64,000 nt of DNA, from the NCBI GenBank assembly GCA_022560025.1, contig JAFISE010000092.1, positions 62,001-126,000 of the forward strand, given 5' to 3'. Every line of letters starts with the position of its first letter. Within the stretch, counting starts at the first letter, position 1. The notes under the pieces were generated by a model. The model ran no database searches and had not been told where the DNA came from. It worked only from the letters and a program-made list of their open reading frames with translations. A program made the translations under genes and the position numbers. The stretch comes from Stagonosporopsis chrysanthemi (lineage: Eukaryota > Ascomycota > Dothideomycetes > Pleosporales > Didymellaceae). Below are positions 45,909 to 58,054 of the stretch, piece after piece.

Positions 45909-46413
45909 GTTTGGCAGTTGTGAGCCCTCAACGGGTGAGTGTCACTGTAGAGGACAGCGAAAACACACAGAAGGCACACAGTATGCGAGTGCGAGCAGGT
46001 GGAGCAGACGCAATGACGTATTCCGCACCTTCCGGTTACACGCAATCGGTTCAGGGTCCGCGCTTACTAGACAATGGATCTGCATTTCGACTGTTGACAC
46101 AGGAACGTTCAGCGCGTTGCCTGTAGGTCTAGTATCATCTACGGCTACATAGAGCTAACTGTTTGGCGATCGCCTGCGTTGGACCCTGTAAATTCTGAGA
46201 TTGACATCTGAAGCGCTGTGGATCCCGTGAAACTCGTACCTCGCGCCAAGTGTTCGAAGAGCAAGGCACGCGGTCTCCACCTCCACCTACAGAGTCAACA
46301 ATACACGATAACACGACAGGACGACAGTACAACCACCGCGACGCTGATTGTGCTCTGCGAGCGCCACGTAGCACGGAATCGCCAGAACCGAAATGCGTGC
46401 ATGATCAGATAAC
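45909..46413. promoter_or_regulatory. Shared upstream region of UsgS-like gene and INP1
   Basis: 505 bp between divergent starts; it must contain both promoters. No motif was singled out. Confidence 0.5.
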
Positions 46414-48211
46414 ATGTCCTCACCATTGGCTCCCTCAAGAACTCCGGGATATGCGCCGCCTCCGCTGCACAATGGTCGTCGCTCATTCACAGTTCCTGCT
46501 CGCTTGCGGAGCAACCCAGCGCCAGCTGCCGCCTCCACAAGCAGCGCCGACGGCATAGAAACACTGGTCGTCTGCCCGCACTCGAGGATCGTCTCCTTTA
46601 CAGCCGCAGGAGCCTCGGCTGCCAGCGGGGGAGATCGTATAGCTTGGAGCACCCCTACTGAGCGCACACTTGCTGTCGGTATGTTGTCTTTGCTCTGTCG
46701 CGCGTCATCTCAAATAACACATGTTCACAGGTGTCCTGCGCATCTATCGCGTGACAACATCCAATGTGTCCTTCCTCAATTCCGGCAACCTCTTACACAC
46801 CATCTTCCCTCGATCACAATGCTGGTGTGTCGACGGACAGTCGGTCTTCGTTCTTAGAATTAGGCAGGACTCGTACTATCGCATGGAACTACCTTCCGAA
46901 ACGGACGACGACAAGGCCAAGGTCGAGCAATTCAAGTCGGTGCTCAGCCAGGTTCTTAATTACGAAAAGACCCAGTGTCCGTTCACACGAAACTTCGAAG
47001 CTGACCTTCCCGAACGCCCGAAAACGCCACCTCGCAAACGCCCTGCACGAAGGCCAACACAAAAAGCAAAGAAGTGGACGTTCGACAAGACATGGCTGCC
47101 GGAAGACGGGCCACGTCCTTCTACGCCTGTGCTAGAGGGCTCTGATTCAGCCAACACATCCTCCTACGAAGAGGACGACCGATCCAGTATTCACACGGAC
47201 GCCAGCGACCTACTCGCTCCCGAAACACCAGGCACCGTCTTTGAGAACACGCCCCCTCCAAAGGCAGCAAGAAGACTTTCAGTCGCAGAGCGTGCGCAAC
47301 TGTTCCAAAGCCCACGCTCAGTCACTACACCAATTCATTTGGGAAGAGACAGGTCTCTTTCATCAGCATCTCTAATGGGTTGCATCCCGGAAACATCCGG
47401 TGAAGAGGAAGAAAAAAGGAAAGAGGTCAATACGAGGCCAGCCATGATCGAGCGCAAGCCTTCTACGGACGCTGCAAGTCTTTTATCAAGCACAGATTCG
47501 TTTCATTCGTTGCCCACGACCCGACGGAGCCCTTCACCACCATTCTTGGACGCTGAAGCCGAAATCCTCAATCCATGGGCGGCCAGCCCACCAAAACAAG
47601 ACAATACGAGGGGCCGGGCTAGACATCGTCGTGACCTTTCAGAACTCACCATTCGAGCTACATCCGTTGATCAACTCGACAAATCTGCTGCTGTGACACC
47701 CGTCGTACCGCTTCAGCCAATCACAACGCCGTCAATCCAGCTACGCCCATCATCTGCACCTCACACCCCTCCACTGGTGAGTGATTCCGATGATGACAGC
47801 CTCGGGCAGCCATCGTTGGATGTGCCAACCCCACCGGACATGATCCGCATGAGAAAGCTTACGGGCGCTTCACCGCGACGAGCATTTTCTCCGATGCCAC
47901 ACCCACAGAACTTGTACTTCCCTACCAGGCACAAACCAGATCAGAAATTCACGACTGCTCTAGTCCGCAAGACCTGCGAGATTGTTCTTGGGCCACCGCA
48001 GCACCTTGTATCGCTCATGCTGCGCATAGCAGCGAGCATTTCCAACGGCTTCGGCTTTTCTACTTATCGCGTTAGACGCACTGTGAATATACCAGGCTCC
48101 TGGGAGTCCAGCGGTGAAGAAGATGAATGGGAGGAGGACGACTTCGGCATTCCTCTCAGTAACTTTGGGGGGCCGGCGCGCAGGGTTCGTCACTCTGGCG
48201 AGCTTGATTGA
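46414..48211 (+). CDS. INP1: Inheritance of peroxisomes protein 1 (Inp1 domain)
   Basis: Peripheral peroxisomal membrane protein; in yeast, Inp1 tethers peroxisomes to the mother-cell cortex. Exons 46414-46678 and 46731-48211; 581 aa. The Inp1 domain lies in the N-terminal 200 aa: GIETLVVCPHSRIVSFTA, ERTLAVGVLRIYRVTTSNVSFLN, then HTIFPRSQCWCVDGQ and FVLRIRQDSYYRMELP. The rest is Ser/Pro-rich, mostly disordered, with many possible phosphosites (RRLSVAERAQLF, RDRSLSSAS). Near the C-terminus a predicted helical region (HLVSLMLRIAASISNGFGF) could contact the membrane or Pex3. The last part is strongly acidic (EEDEWEEDDFG). The splice uses gtatgt and acag and joins AVG to VLRIYRV. Confidence 0.9.
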
Positions 48212-49232
48212 TTCGGCGCATGACCACTAGCATACTATGCGTACGATACCAGGCGTTTTGCTCTTTTTTTTGGCATTTACATGGTTGGGCGATATGATGG
48301 GTTATGGTTCAACTGCACGTATTCGACATGCATTGGACGATCAAGACGGTACTCGATTTTAATGTACGTGGGGAGGATTTGGCTTTCTGCTGATGTATGA
48401 TTTAATGTTGCCTGCGTCCAGCTGGATGCACGAACGAAGGAATGATCTAGACATCTTCTCATGTTCGTCTCTCTTATGACGATTGTCGCAGTCCAAGCGC
48501 GATTGGTTTCGCGAATAATTGCTTTGTACGTACCAAGCACAAGCCAACGGCTAGGGCGGACCACAAAACCATGCAGCAGCACCTATGACGAGCATCGTCA
48601 AGTGAGCTCTCGCAAATATTCGTGTTTCGCAGGTCTCTGCTGGGCTGAGGGGCTATTTCTCGCAAACTCCGGACGGCGCACATGTATCTTCCAAAAGAAA
48701 CTTTCGGCTCCAACACAGTGGGTGGTCTGCAGCTGGGCTTCTGCACACCACCACAAACGCTCACTCATCTCAGCCATAAGCTTCTCGACGCCAAACGGCG
48801 GTCACGCGTTGCTGGAGCCCGCCGGTTCGTCATGTGGACGAATCTCGCTGACGTTGTTTCCCAGACCCCGATGAGCAGCTTGTGACGCAGGGCAGGCCCA
48901 GTATTACCAGCCACCGCCAACTTACGTCCAGCCAGCTTTTACTGACCACCACCTTGATCGCGGCAACCAATGAGACACGTCCCTGCTCCACTTGGAACTT
49001 CCAGCAGCTGCATGGTGATCGAAGAGGTCCACTGACATGTTTGTATGTTGGTTGTTGCGGCTGTGGGTGGCAGGCGACCCGCCTCTTTGTTTAATAGACG
49101 TCGTGCCCATGCGATGAGGTTTGTCCGAGCTTTCTTTGAAATTGTTTTACAGGCCACAAACAACCATAGTATATGGACGCGTATTAATACGAGGGTGTGG
49201 TTATCAGAAAGAGCATAGGAAAACCGGCTATC
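48212..49232. other. Intergenic region
   Basis: About 1 kb without a supported gene. Several open frames of 60-140 codons exist on both strands, but none looks like protein. Confidence 0.5.
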
Positions 49233-49820
49233 ATGGACATGCACATTGGCATCAGAACCGTGTGTCGAGCACCACCAAATCACTACCACGACAAGCCACT
49301 TCCACCGTTACCATACAGCAATGCCTTCGACATCGAAGTAGAACCTGTGCCCAAGCCGCTCTTCAGTCGAACGAGAGTACTACCCCCGACACGCGCGGCT
49401 TACATTGTGGTGGAACCGCAATCGCCGATCTACATACCCTCCTTGTCCTCATCAAGCATGTCACGAACTCCTTCTCTGGGGTCTTCACGGCGCAGCATAT
49501 CCTCATCGAGTTCATCAATAACAACACCCATGAGCTCAGCACCGACATCACCATACACTCAACGGCGTTCGCTTGAGTTGACCTGCAAATCGCCATCAAC
49601 TGTGTGGTACACACCAATCTGCACACCAGAACCGCAGCCACGACGACCGCTGAGGAGGAGAGTGAGCCCTACTCATGACACACTCAGGAACCTGCGAGCG
49701 AAAGAGTCGGATGCTTGTCTGCAGAGGGTCTGCGATGAGCGAGTCTCTGCATATTTGAGCGGCGTGCTTTTCTCGAGAGCGAACATGGAGTCTGAACTGG
49801 CCATAGCGAACGAGGACTGA
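49233..49820 (+). CDS. Hypothetical Ser/Pro-rich protein, 195 aa
   Basis: A single-exon frame starting MDMHIGIRTVCRAPPNHYH. It contains KPLPPLPYSNAFDIEVEP, a run of Ser near the middle (RRSISSSSSSITTP), and a basic segment (RRPLRRRVSP), ending with a helical, mixed-charge part (LRAKESDACLQRVCDERV). No family is recognised. The KPLPPLP form suggests an SH3-type ligand, which is inference only. Codon use and the changing composition make it more gene-like than other short frames nearby. Confidence 0.5.
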   Translation: MDMHIGIRTVCRAPPNHYHDKPLPPLPYSNAFDIEVEPVPKPLFSRTRVLPPTRAAYIVVEPQSPIYIPSLSSSSMSRTPSLGSSRRSISSSSSSITTPMSSAPTSPYTQRRSLELTCKSPSTVWYTPICTPEPQPRRPLRRRVSPTHDTLRNLRAKESDACLQRVCDERVSAYLSGVLFSRANMESELAIANED

Positions 49821-51588
49821 AGAGGGGAGAAATCAGTACGTTTCTGCAAGATTTTGGATGACAGTAACTTTGCTAACGTAATACAGTCATGAGTCATGAC
49901 CAAGATACTGCCCAGCCTGGCGTAACAGTAACGATAGCAGTGGTTTAATGGCGTTTGTTCGAGGATACTTCAACGTGATACCCAGTTTAGGGAGGGGTAA
50001 ATGTTTCTGGGTCGTAGGCTTTTTCCCACGTGATTTTTTCTGGCTTGTCGAGCGTTGCACCCATACTTGCATATACCCAGGGTGTCACCATGCATTACGT
50101 TTTTGAACCTTCTGAAGGCATAATTAGAAGCTATAATATATATCTGCGAGCTGCAAAGTCCTGAACTACATGGAATTAGTGCACATTCGAATGCGAAACA
50201 CTTTGTAGAATTCACTATACACGTTTCTTCACACCTTGGCCCTTTGTTCCGGTAACACGTCGTCGATGCAATACTGAATGATGCATACGAAACATTTGTT
50301 CAGTGAAACGCCCTCGATATTTCGGTAGGAGTGTGCTGCCAAGCCTTTGCGTGAATTAAAGATTGATGAGCTTTAGGGATGACCGTCACTTTACGGGACT
50401 GATCCAGCCCACCAAAGCCGCATTAGAACATAGTCTATCGCGAAACGGAAGTCCACGCCGCTGCTCCTGGCCCATAGTCATCCAGGCATTCGCTGTTGGG
50501 CAAAGAAGTTTTCCATTCAAGAGATTGATCTTGGAACAAGGGCCACCGCAACTACCAGGTGGCATGCGTAAGACAAAATACATAAGCTTAACGTTAAGGT
50601 TATCCTTCACCGAAAGACACAGACTCACCGATCAACAGCGTAGCTGATGTGCAGCCGTCTTTTACACACTCGTCTTCTCTTCACACATGCTCAAGGGCAG
50701 AAGCTGGCAGCGGCGAGTACCGCGGTGACCGGCGTTATCGTGTGACGGCGTAACTTTTTGTACTATTCGATGTCGGCATTAGGGCCAAGTTAGATTGAAT
50801 TTGCAACCACGCCCTCAGGCCTGGCGCGGATCATTACGCCGTCCTCTCGCATCGAGCCTAGAAGGGACGTTTTCCAGGTTGATGTCCCAGGTTCCTGCAG
50901 CCACATCCGCTAGCATGCAGTAACCACGAGTCTTGGCTAGGCCCAAGGGCCCTTTTGTGTCGATGCCCGTCGCTGCCTGTCGATGCACCCGCGTGATGAG
51001 CTGGACCTCGCTTACGTGCTTGTAAGGATGCCAGTGAGGCCATCACACGGCTGCGGACATGTCACGCCTGTCTGAGAGCCCATCTGCCTCTCGTGGGAAG
51101 GCAAAGGACGGGCTGCTGCCTTGTATGCAACTGGCCGTCGACTGTCTCATAGGGCACAAGCTAGTGGCTGGTAGCAACGGCTTGCAGCAGCGAGTGAACG
51201 ACGGTCCGGAGGATCGGATCTGAAAGCATGTCAAAAAGGTGGACCCATCTGGGCACAGGGATCATGTAGGGCAGGTGGTCAAAGCACAGGTGCGTGGAAA
51301 CGACCGCGACGAGACATGCTGCCGGATGTCTCCGCAGTGTTGGGCCGGTGAGGCTGCTCTCTGCACGCTCCTGCTACGATGTTCGCGATGCTGGACGCTG
51401 GATGCGCGCTTTTGACTGTGATGTTGCTTTCATGATGCTGAGCAGCGGCCTGCTCACACAGCCGAGGGGCCGCGGCGCAAATTCGCGCCTGTCGCGAGGC
51501 CGGCCCTCCCTCTCACCGCACGTTATCTCTTTCACCACAAATCCAATCTAAACGCAGCTGTGCGACCCAATGAGTCGCAGTGTGTCCG
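49821..51588. other. Intergenic region, 1.8 kb
   Basis: No gene recognised. The last 200 bases are likely the promoter of the Gln-rich gene. Confidence 0.5.
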
Positions 51589-52864
51589 ATGGATTTCCAA
51601 TCTAGCCAATATCCTTCGTCCTTTGCTGGCTTCTCCACCTCTGCCGCCCACCTTGGCCAAACTACGACGCATTCCCCGCAGAATCAGTTCTTCAACTCGG
51701 ATCCACAAGCTCGGTTCGCGCAATCAAACAACGCGTTCTCCTACGGCGGACTTCCCAATGGCGGCCAAGGCGCCTCGTTCCCTAACAGCATGCAGAGTGG
51801 CGCCATGATGCAGCCCGGAGCTGCCATGTCCCAGGGCCAGCTTCACCAAGCACGAGGTATGTCAGCACGCAATACGCAATGACGTCCTGCCACCGCCAGC
51901 AGCGGTACGCGCCTGCCTCTTGTGACCCTGTGTCGCGCGCGCGCATGCCCTGACGTGCCCTGCCCTGCCCTGACCTGGGCCGGGCTTAACGCGCGCAGCT
52001 CCATGCTGGACTGCTTATCAGTATGCTGACCGCCCTGAAGCAGCGCAACTGCAGCAGCAGCAGCAGCAACAACACAACCCGTATTCGAGCGCGCCCTACT
52101 CACAGACGCTGCCGTCGCCCGCCCACCAGCAGTTCGCCCAGAACCGCCAGACCGCCTCGCCGGCCTTGAGTAACCAAGGCCAGCCGTATGTCACGCCTCA
52201 GCCGCAGCAGTCGCCCTCCACCCTGCCGTCGTCCAACGGACAGCAGCAGCCCATGAACCTCAACCTCTCCTCCCAGGTTAAGAGCGAGCCTGTACAGGCG
52301 CAAACGCCGGTCAAGGCTGTGCCCCAGTCGCCAGTGTCGCCCGTCACGCCCGCGAAAGCCCATGAGCGCGTAGCTGTTCTCCTAGAAATCAACAGTATCC
52401 TCATCAACGAGGCGACCACGCTCCAGACCCAGGGCAAGGGAGGCCAAATAGGCGCGCCTGAAGAGGGCAAGCAGCCGCCGTCCAAAGAGTACATTGAGTG
52501 AGTATCCTACCGTCATATCTCGTGCTCCTATGCTGACGCGTTCAGCTACGTCCGTCGCCTGCAGGCCAACCTCTCGTATCTCGCCCAGAACGCGGAGAAG
52601 GTACCCAAGCCAGGGCAGCCTGTGCAGCCGGGACCGGCGATCATGTCCGCGCCCACGACCCACGAGGAGCTCGGCAAGCTGTATATTAAGTTGCAAGGCC
52701 TTTTTCCAGGGTGGAAGGGCGGCCAGGCAGCAGCAAGGCAGTCTCCCAGCGGCCCGCAACGGATGAATTCGAGCACGTCACAACCTCCAAACAGCGCCGG
52801 CCTGCAACAGAACTGGGGTCAGAATCCTATGCAACAGCAACCGAAGATGGAGCACACGCAGTGA
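51589..52864 (+). CDS. Glutamine-rich protein, possibly nuclear
   Basis: Exons 51589-51856, 51999-52497 and 52546-52864; 361 aa. N-terminal part: Gln/Ser/Gly/Asn-rich (MDFQSSQYPSSFAGFS). A poly-Gln run of seven follows the first splice (AAQLQQQQQQQHNPY). The only folded-looking block is KAHERVAVLLEINSILINEATTLQ, then EYIDYVRRLQANLSYLAQNAEK, two helices resembling fungal glutamine-repeat proteins. The protein ends with another Gln/Asn/Pro segment. The first acceptor (gcgcgcag at 51998) was chosen because it alone keeps frame and gives CWTAYQYADRPEAAQ. A role in transcription is only a guess from composition. Confidence 0.75.
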
Positions 52865-53267
52865 TGACGCTTCTCAGGCGCGTAGCAGTGCCAATGTATT
52901 ACTACATTTCTTGCCGTCAGTCGAGGCGGCTTTGACCCTTGAGCCTACTACCAGCGGCACTGTTTCATTCTCAGTGGAGGCGCATTGAAGGCCGTGGCGT
53001 AAAAAAGAGCGGATGGGAGTTCCTCAGCTGGCCACATGAATTGGGCTTGTCAGGAGTACGGTGTTTAGCATACGAGCGGGACAGGCCGCATTTTGACATT
53101 CATAGCAGCGAGCATAGCCTGCTCGATCTTTGTAAATTCAACCGCAAAATGCATGATTCTACTGTCTACCCACACGTTCTCCACCATGCTCATTATGTAC
53201 GCTATATCTACAACCATGCCTCGTGCCCTCATATCTCATCATATTCACGGCCACGAAAAAAACCCTT
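52865..53267. other. Convergent 3' intergenic region
   Basis: Nothing recognisable; 3' flanks of two convergent genes. Confidence 0.5.
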
Positions 53268-53714
53268 TCAATACCGCGTCCGGCTCACCTCCCTCCTCAC
53301 CTCCCTCTCATCTACATAGCCTGTACTCCGCCTCGGCTCGCGAAATTCTACATCGCTTCTCCGCACATCACTCCGCCTCACGTCGCTCACCCTCCTCGAG
53401 CGACTCACGCTGCGCCGACTCGCCCGTGGCTCCTCGTAGTACTCAATGGCGCGGGGCTGCGATCTACTGTGGCATGTGCCGTCAATACCAACAAACCGAC
53501 TGCTTGGGCAGGACGAAAGTGAAGAGAGGTTAGCGTACCGCTGATGTTGATGATGCTCAACATAGCGCCCCTCGTCGCTGTACGAGCCCGAGCGGCGCCA
53601 CTCGCGCGGGAGCCGCATGACGCCGGCGGGCGGGTGGGCGGTGTAGTTTCCTCTTCGTGGGGGAGGGTCCATGACGCCTGGGCCGCGGGTCTCGTAGGTC
53701 TTCATGATGCACAT
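53268..53714 (-). CDS. Small Arg/Ser-rich hypothetical protein
   Basis: Two exons, 53539-53714 and 53268-53466, giving 124 aa from MCIMKTYETRG (or 121 aa from the second ATG, 53705). The intron is 72 nt (gtacgc...cacag). The C-terminal half is dominated by RS/RRS units (RRSVSRSRRVSDVRRSDVRRSDV), with a short direct repeat of VRRSD, and ends REVSRTRY. No domain is recognised. The upstream flank is the G29-A5-G26 homopolymer block. Confidence 0.55.
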   Translation of the reverse strand: MCIMKTYETRGPGVMDPPPRRGNYTAHPPAGVMRLPREWRRSGSYSDEGRYVEHHQHQRYANLSSLSSCPSSRFVGIDGTCHSRSQPRAIEYYEEPRASRRSVSRSRRVSDVRRSDVRRSDVEFREPRRSTGYVDEREVRREVSRTRY

Positions 53715-53757
53715 CTTGGGTGTGGGTGTATGTGTGTACTTCTAAAGGGCTTTTTTT

Positions 53758-53760
<3 letters not shown>

Positions 53761-53789
<29 letters not shown>

Positions 53790-53820
53790 AAAAAGGGGGG
53801 GGGGGGGGGGGGGGGGGGGG
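53761..53820. repeat. Compound homopolymer G29-A5-G26
   Basis: An unbroken run of 29 G (53761-53789), five A, then 26 G (53795-53820). It lies upstream of the minus-strand Arg/Ser-rich gene. Exact lengths may be affected by sequencing error. Confidence 0.9.
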
Positions 53821-54187
53821 TGTGAAGAACGATGGCTGCAATGAGAGGACTATGGGCAGAGTACCGCGAAATAATCGGAGTGATCGGCGGTTGCACAATG
53901 GCCTTGTGCTTGGTGTTGATGTGCGATGATGGCTGGGAGATCCTCCATATTGCGGGATGACGTAGGCCCAGGGTTTTTGGTTGGTCCCAAGTCCATGGAT
54001 GTTGGTTTCCAGATACCAACTTGGGATTAAATCGTAGAGGTCTGGTATTGCAGTCCAAATTGCCTCACTCGTAACGGTAGAGCAACGGTTGTGAGCCCAA
54101 ACATACAAGTGTGAGTTTCTCGCTTGCCAAATGCCTCTTCTTCGAGGAGATATGCCACAAAATGATCTACGTGTTATACAAAACATC

Positions 54188-55492
54188 TTATGATGTTGGT
54201 GATTTCGGTCCCTCGAAAACTGCCTTTCCGCTCCTGATCGTTGCGTATTTCACCGCACCTACTGAGCTTTCTTCAACCCCGGGAGCGGTGGTGCCGGTGC
54301 CAATTTGCTTGATCTCCTCCTTGATTTTACGATCCACAGCGTCCTGTACGGCGCCGGGCTGACTCTCGGCAATCTCGTCGACATCCTTCAGAGTCAGGAT
54401 GTCGCTGATGCGAGAGGCGCGGGACTGAAGGAGCATGGTGGTGGGGCCCTCAAAGCGGAGGAACAACTGGGATATGATCAGTATAATGCATCGGGTCTTT
54501 TTTTGTGAGAGAGATAGACATACTCTGTCGCCCCAGATCGACCGCCGTGCCCAGGTTTTCAGGGTGTACCATGTTCTTGAGACGGCGCGCCACGTTGTTG
54601 TCTGGCTCATGATTCTGAAGAACTTGGCATTCTGGATGAGAGACCCGAATCCGAGGTCAGGGACCTGGAGGCGGAAGTTTGACGACTTGAATCGGAAAGG
54701 CATCGGTGGTGTCGCTGATGCTGTGTATGCGACAACGTTGCTAGAATGCGTGAGCAATTAAGGAAGTAAAGTCTGGTGCCGGGATAAAACCTACGCTGGG
54801 TGCGCAACATAGCTCTCGCCAGCCTTCAGCTGTACCTGGTAGATCTGCCCACTCCCTGCGAGCGCAAGCAGACCACGTCCGGTAATGTATGTGTTTCCCC
54901 AATGCGCCAGGCCCAACTTCACGTTGTACTGAGGCTTGAGGCTAAGGGTATGGCCTGTCCAAGCCAACAGCGCCTGCCTCTGGCTAATAACCCAGTCTTG
55001 CCTGCCATCAAGGTTCACTGTGACAATGCTAGATATGGGCGACTTGGTGGACACCAGTGCTGTGACTGGAGTGGTGGAGGAGATTTTTTGGTACAGGAAG
55101 GGAATGCCGACAGGCGCGCGCCTGAATGGCTCGAGGAAAGCAAGCGTCGACAAGGTATTTTCCGATTTGCCATTCAGGCCGATCAATGTGCCGCGGCGGG
55201 TAAAGAGGGTTTGCGAAGCCGAGAGGGAGACGGAGAGGAGCGAGAAGGGCGTGCCAATGACCTCAAAGTGCGCATCTAGCAGAGGTTAGTTACTTGAAAT
55301 CGCCGCATAGTTCGCAGGCTGTCTACCAGGCGAGACCACTGGCGTTGCCGCAGCATCGACGTTCACGCGCTGGTCGAGCGCAGGCTCGGTGGACGAGTTT
55401 GTGGCGGAGATGTTGATGCATCGTCTTCGCGCGGTCGCAGCACCAGCGCGGTGTGCGACGCTTCTCCAGGGCGAGGCAGCCGGGCGGAGCAT
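54188..55492 (-). CDS. AIM24: Altered inheritance of mitochondria protein 24
   Basis: Mitochondrial inner-membrane protein; in yeast, Aim24 supports MICOS integrity and respiratory complexes. Exons: 55327-55492, 55275-54795, 54740-54524, 54466-54188 (in minus-strand order); 380 aa. The N-terminus MLRPAASPWRSVAHRAGAA is a clear presequence, with RRRCI at the likely cleavage region. The AIM24 beta-structured domain includes ARFEVIG-type start DAHFEVIGTPFSLLSVSLS, then TRRGTLIGLNGK, NTYITGRGLLALAGSGQIY and KAGESYVAHPANVVAYT. The last exon has the LFLRFEGPTTMLLQSRASR motif. It ends with a polar tail (SSVGAVKYATI...). Divergent from ATM1. Confidence 0.93.
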
Positions 55493-55767
55493 GGCTGTGC
55501 CTGTCAATTGGCGTGCGGTCAGTCGGTGATGGCTGGGTAGGGCAATAGCATAGCTCGCAGCTGGTCGCGGCTGCAGCGCGTAGGGCTGAGACCGACGTCG
55601 AATCAAACGCAGCAAACACGCGGGCAAGCTAGACTCCCCGGTGCTCAAGCACGCAAGAAGGCCGAGGCATCCCACCATCACTGTGCTCTCCGTGCACGCC
55701 ATTGAGGCTTCCTGGACCTTTCCTCCTTCTGCTACAAGCTTCGCGACTCGAACATGTGAAGCTCGCC
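55493..55767. promoter_or_regulatory. Compact bidirectional promoter AIM24 / ATM1
   Basis: Only 275 bp separate the two start codons, so the two mitochondrial genes must share upstream control DNA. No element was identified by eye. Confidence 0.6.
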
Positions 55768-58054
55768 ATGCTCATACCACCGCTTGCCCGCGCCGCCAGC
55801 CGGCCGGGCCTTCAACCCTCGAGCTTGAGCTTGCTCATGCGCCCACACCCACTGTACCATTCCACCCGCGTCTTCACCTCCTCGCCTCTACACAGAAAAG
55901 ATGTACACGGCCAGCGGCCAGCACCAGGCTCGCAGCAAGTGCTGCCGGCCGCCAAATCACCCAACCCTGCGATTAGCCCCGCCAAAGCGAAAGCGAAGGC
56001 CGAAAAGGCCATAGATCCACTGCTTGGTGAAAGGAACCTGAGCAACAAGGAGCAGCGCAAGGCAGACTGGACCATCATTAAAGAAATGACCAGGTATCTC
56101 TGGCCAAAGGACAACTATGGCACACGATTTAGAGTTGGACTGAGCGTTGCGTTACTCTTCAGCGCAAAGCTGCTCAACGTGCAGGTGCCTTTCTATTTCA
56201 AGAATATCGTGGACTCAATGAACATAGATTTTGTTGCCGTTGGAGGGACTGCGACTACCGTTGCAGGCTCCATGATCATGGCCTGTAAGCTACACCAAGC
56301 AATACCATTTCATCCCGTCACACACGAGACTAAAGCAAGTAGATGGCTTGACCAGAATCGGCGCAACTGTATCCCAAGAACTTCGCAATGCTGTATTTGC
56401 AAGTGTCGCACAAAAGGCCATTCGCAAGGTCGCGTGCAGTGTTTATGAGCATTTGCTTAGACTAGATCTGAATTTCCACCTGACGAGACAGACCGGAGGT
56501 CTGACAAGAGCCATTGACCGTGGTACCAAGGGCATTAGCTTCTTGCTGTCGTCCATGGTGTTCCACATATTCCCTACAGCTTTGGAGATCTCCTTGGTGT
56601 GCGGCATTCTCGTAAGCTTCTGATGAACCCAATGTGAAAGCATCTACTGACACCTTCAAGACCTACCAATACGGCTGGCAATTTGCCATGATCACGAGTG
56701 CTACAATGGCGACATATGCTGCATTCACCATCTTGACAACATCGTGGCGTACAAAGTTCAGGAGGCAGGCCAATGCCGCTGACAACAAGGCAGCCACTGT
56801 CGCCGTCGACTCTCTGATCAACTACGAAGCCGTCAAATACTTCAACAACGAGAAATACGAGGTCGGTCGCTACAACGCCGCCCTCACAGCATACGAGAAG
56901 GCCTCGATCAAGGTCGCTACCTCTCTTGCCTTCCTCAACTCTGGTCAAAACATAATCTTCTCATCTGCGCTGACTGCCATGATGTATCTCGCCTGCAACG
57001 GCGTCGCAACCGGCACTATGACTGTCGGCGACCTCGTCATGGTGAACCAACTCGTGTTCCAGCTCTCCGTGCCCTTGAACTTCCTCGGCTCCATGTACCG
57101 CGAGCTGCGCCAGTCGCTACTGGACATGGACACACTCTTCAGCCTGCAAAAGACCAACGTCGCTGTCCAGGACAAGCCCGGTGCGCAGCCTCTCATGCTC
57201 ACTAAAGGCGAAATTCGGTTTGAGAACGTCTCCTTCGGGTACCGTCCCGACCGCCCAATCCTCAAGAACCTGACCCTCACGATCCCCGCTGGTAAGAAGA
57301 TTGCCGTCGTCGGGCCCTCGGGCTGCGGCAAGTCGACTATCCTGCGTTTGCTGTTCCGCTACTACGACGCGCAGGAGGGCCGCATCACAATCGACGGTCA
57401 GGACATCCGCGACGTGTCGCTCGACAGCTTGCGCAGGGCGATTGGCGTTGTGCCGCAGGACACGCCGCTGTTCAACAACACCATCGGGCACAACATCAGG
57501 TACGGCAACATGGAGGCCAGCGAGGAGCAGGTCATCCAGGCCGCGAAACGAGCACATGTGCATGACACTATCGCAGCATTTCCAGATGGATACGAGACGA
57601 TGGTCGGCGAGCGCGGAATGATGATCAGCGGTGGTGAAAAGCAGCGACTTGCTGTGTCGCGGCTCATTCTCAAGGACCCGCCGTTGCTGTTCTTTGATGA
57701 AGCGGTTTGTCCCCCCCCCCCCCTTTATTCCTCACACGAGCACCGTTTCCTAACGAGCAGTAGACGTCCGCACTCGACACCCACACCGAGCAAGCACTGC
57801 TCTCGCACATCAACTCGCTCGTGCGCGAGAAGAAGCGCACATCCGTCTTCATCGCACACCGACTACGCACCATTTATGATTCCGACATTATTATTGTGCT
57901 GAGAGAAGGTGGCGTGGCGGAGCAGGGCACGCACCAGGAGCTGATCGACAGAGATGGGTTGTACAGTGAGCTGTGGAGCGCGCAGGAGACCATGTTCACT
58001 GAGAAGCCAGACGTCGCGCAGGATCAGGACGACGACACAGTGGAGAAGAAATAG
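55768..58054 (+). CDS. ATM1: Mitochondrial ABC transporter ATM1
   Basis: Half-size ABC exporter of the mitochondrial inner membrane that exports a glutathione-linked sulfur species needed for cytosolic Fe-S protein assembly. Exons: 55768-56284, 56343-56611, 56661-57704, 57764-58054; 706 aa. The presequence is Arg-rich (MLIPPLARAASRPGLQ). Transmembrane domain segments include FRVGLSVALLFSAKLLNV, GISFLLSSMVFHIFPTALEI and ATMATYAAFTILTTSW, with family motif LNFHLTRQTGGLTRAIDRGT. The nucleotide-binding domain has Walker A GPSGCGKST, signature ISGGEKQR, Walker B LLFFDEATSALD (split by intron 3), and the H-loop IAHRL. The last intron contains a 13-nt poly-C tract. Start chosen at the first ATG of the targeting segment. 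Confidence 0.96.

Noticed and set aside
51843..52103. Antisense frame at the Gln-rich gene
   Set aside because: Reverse shadow of CAG codons and GC-rich intron.
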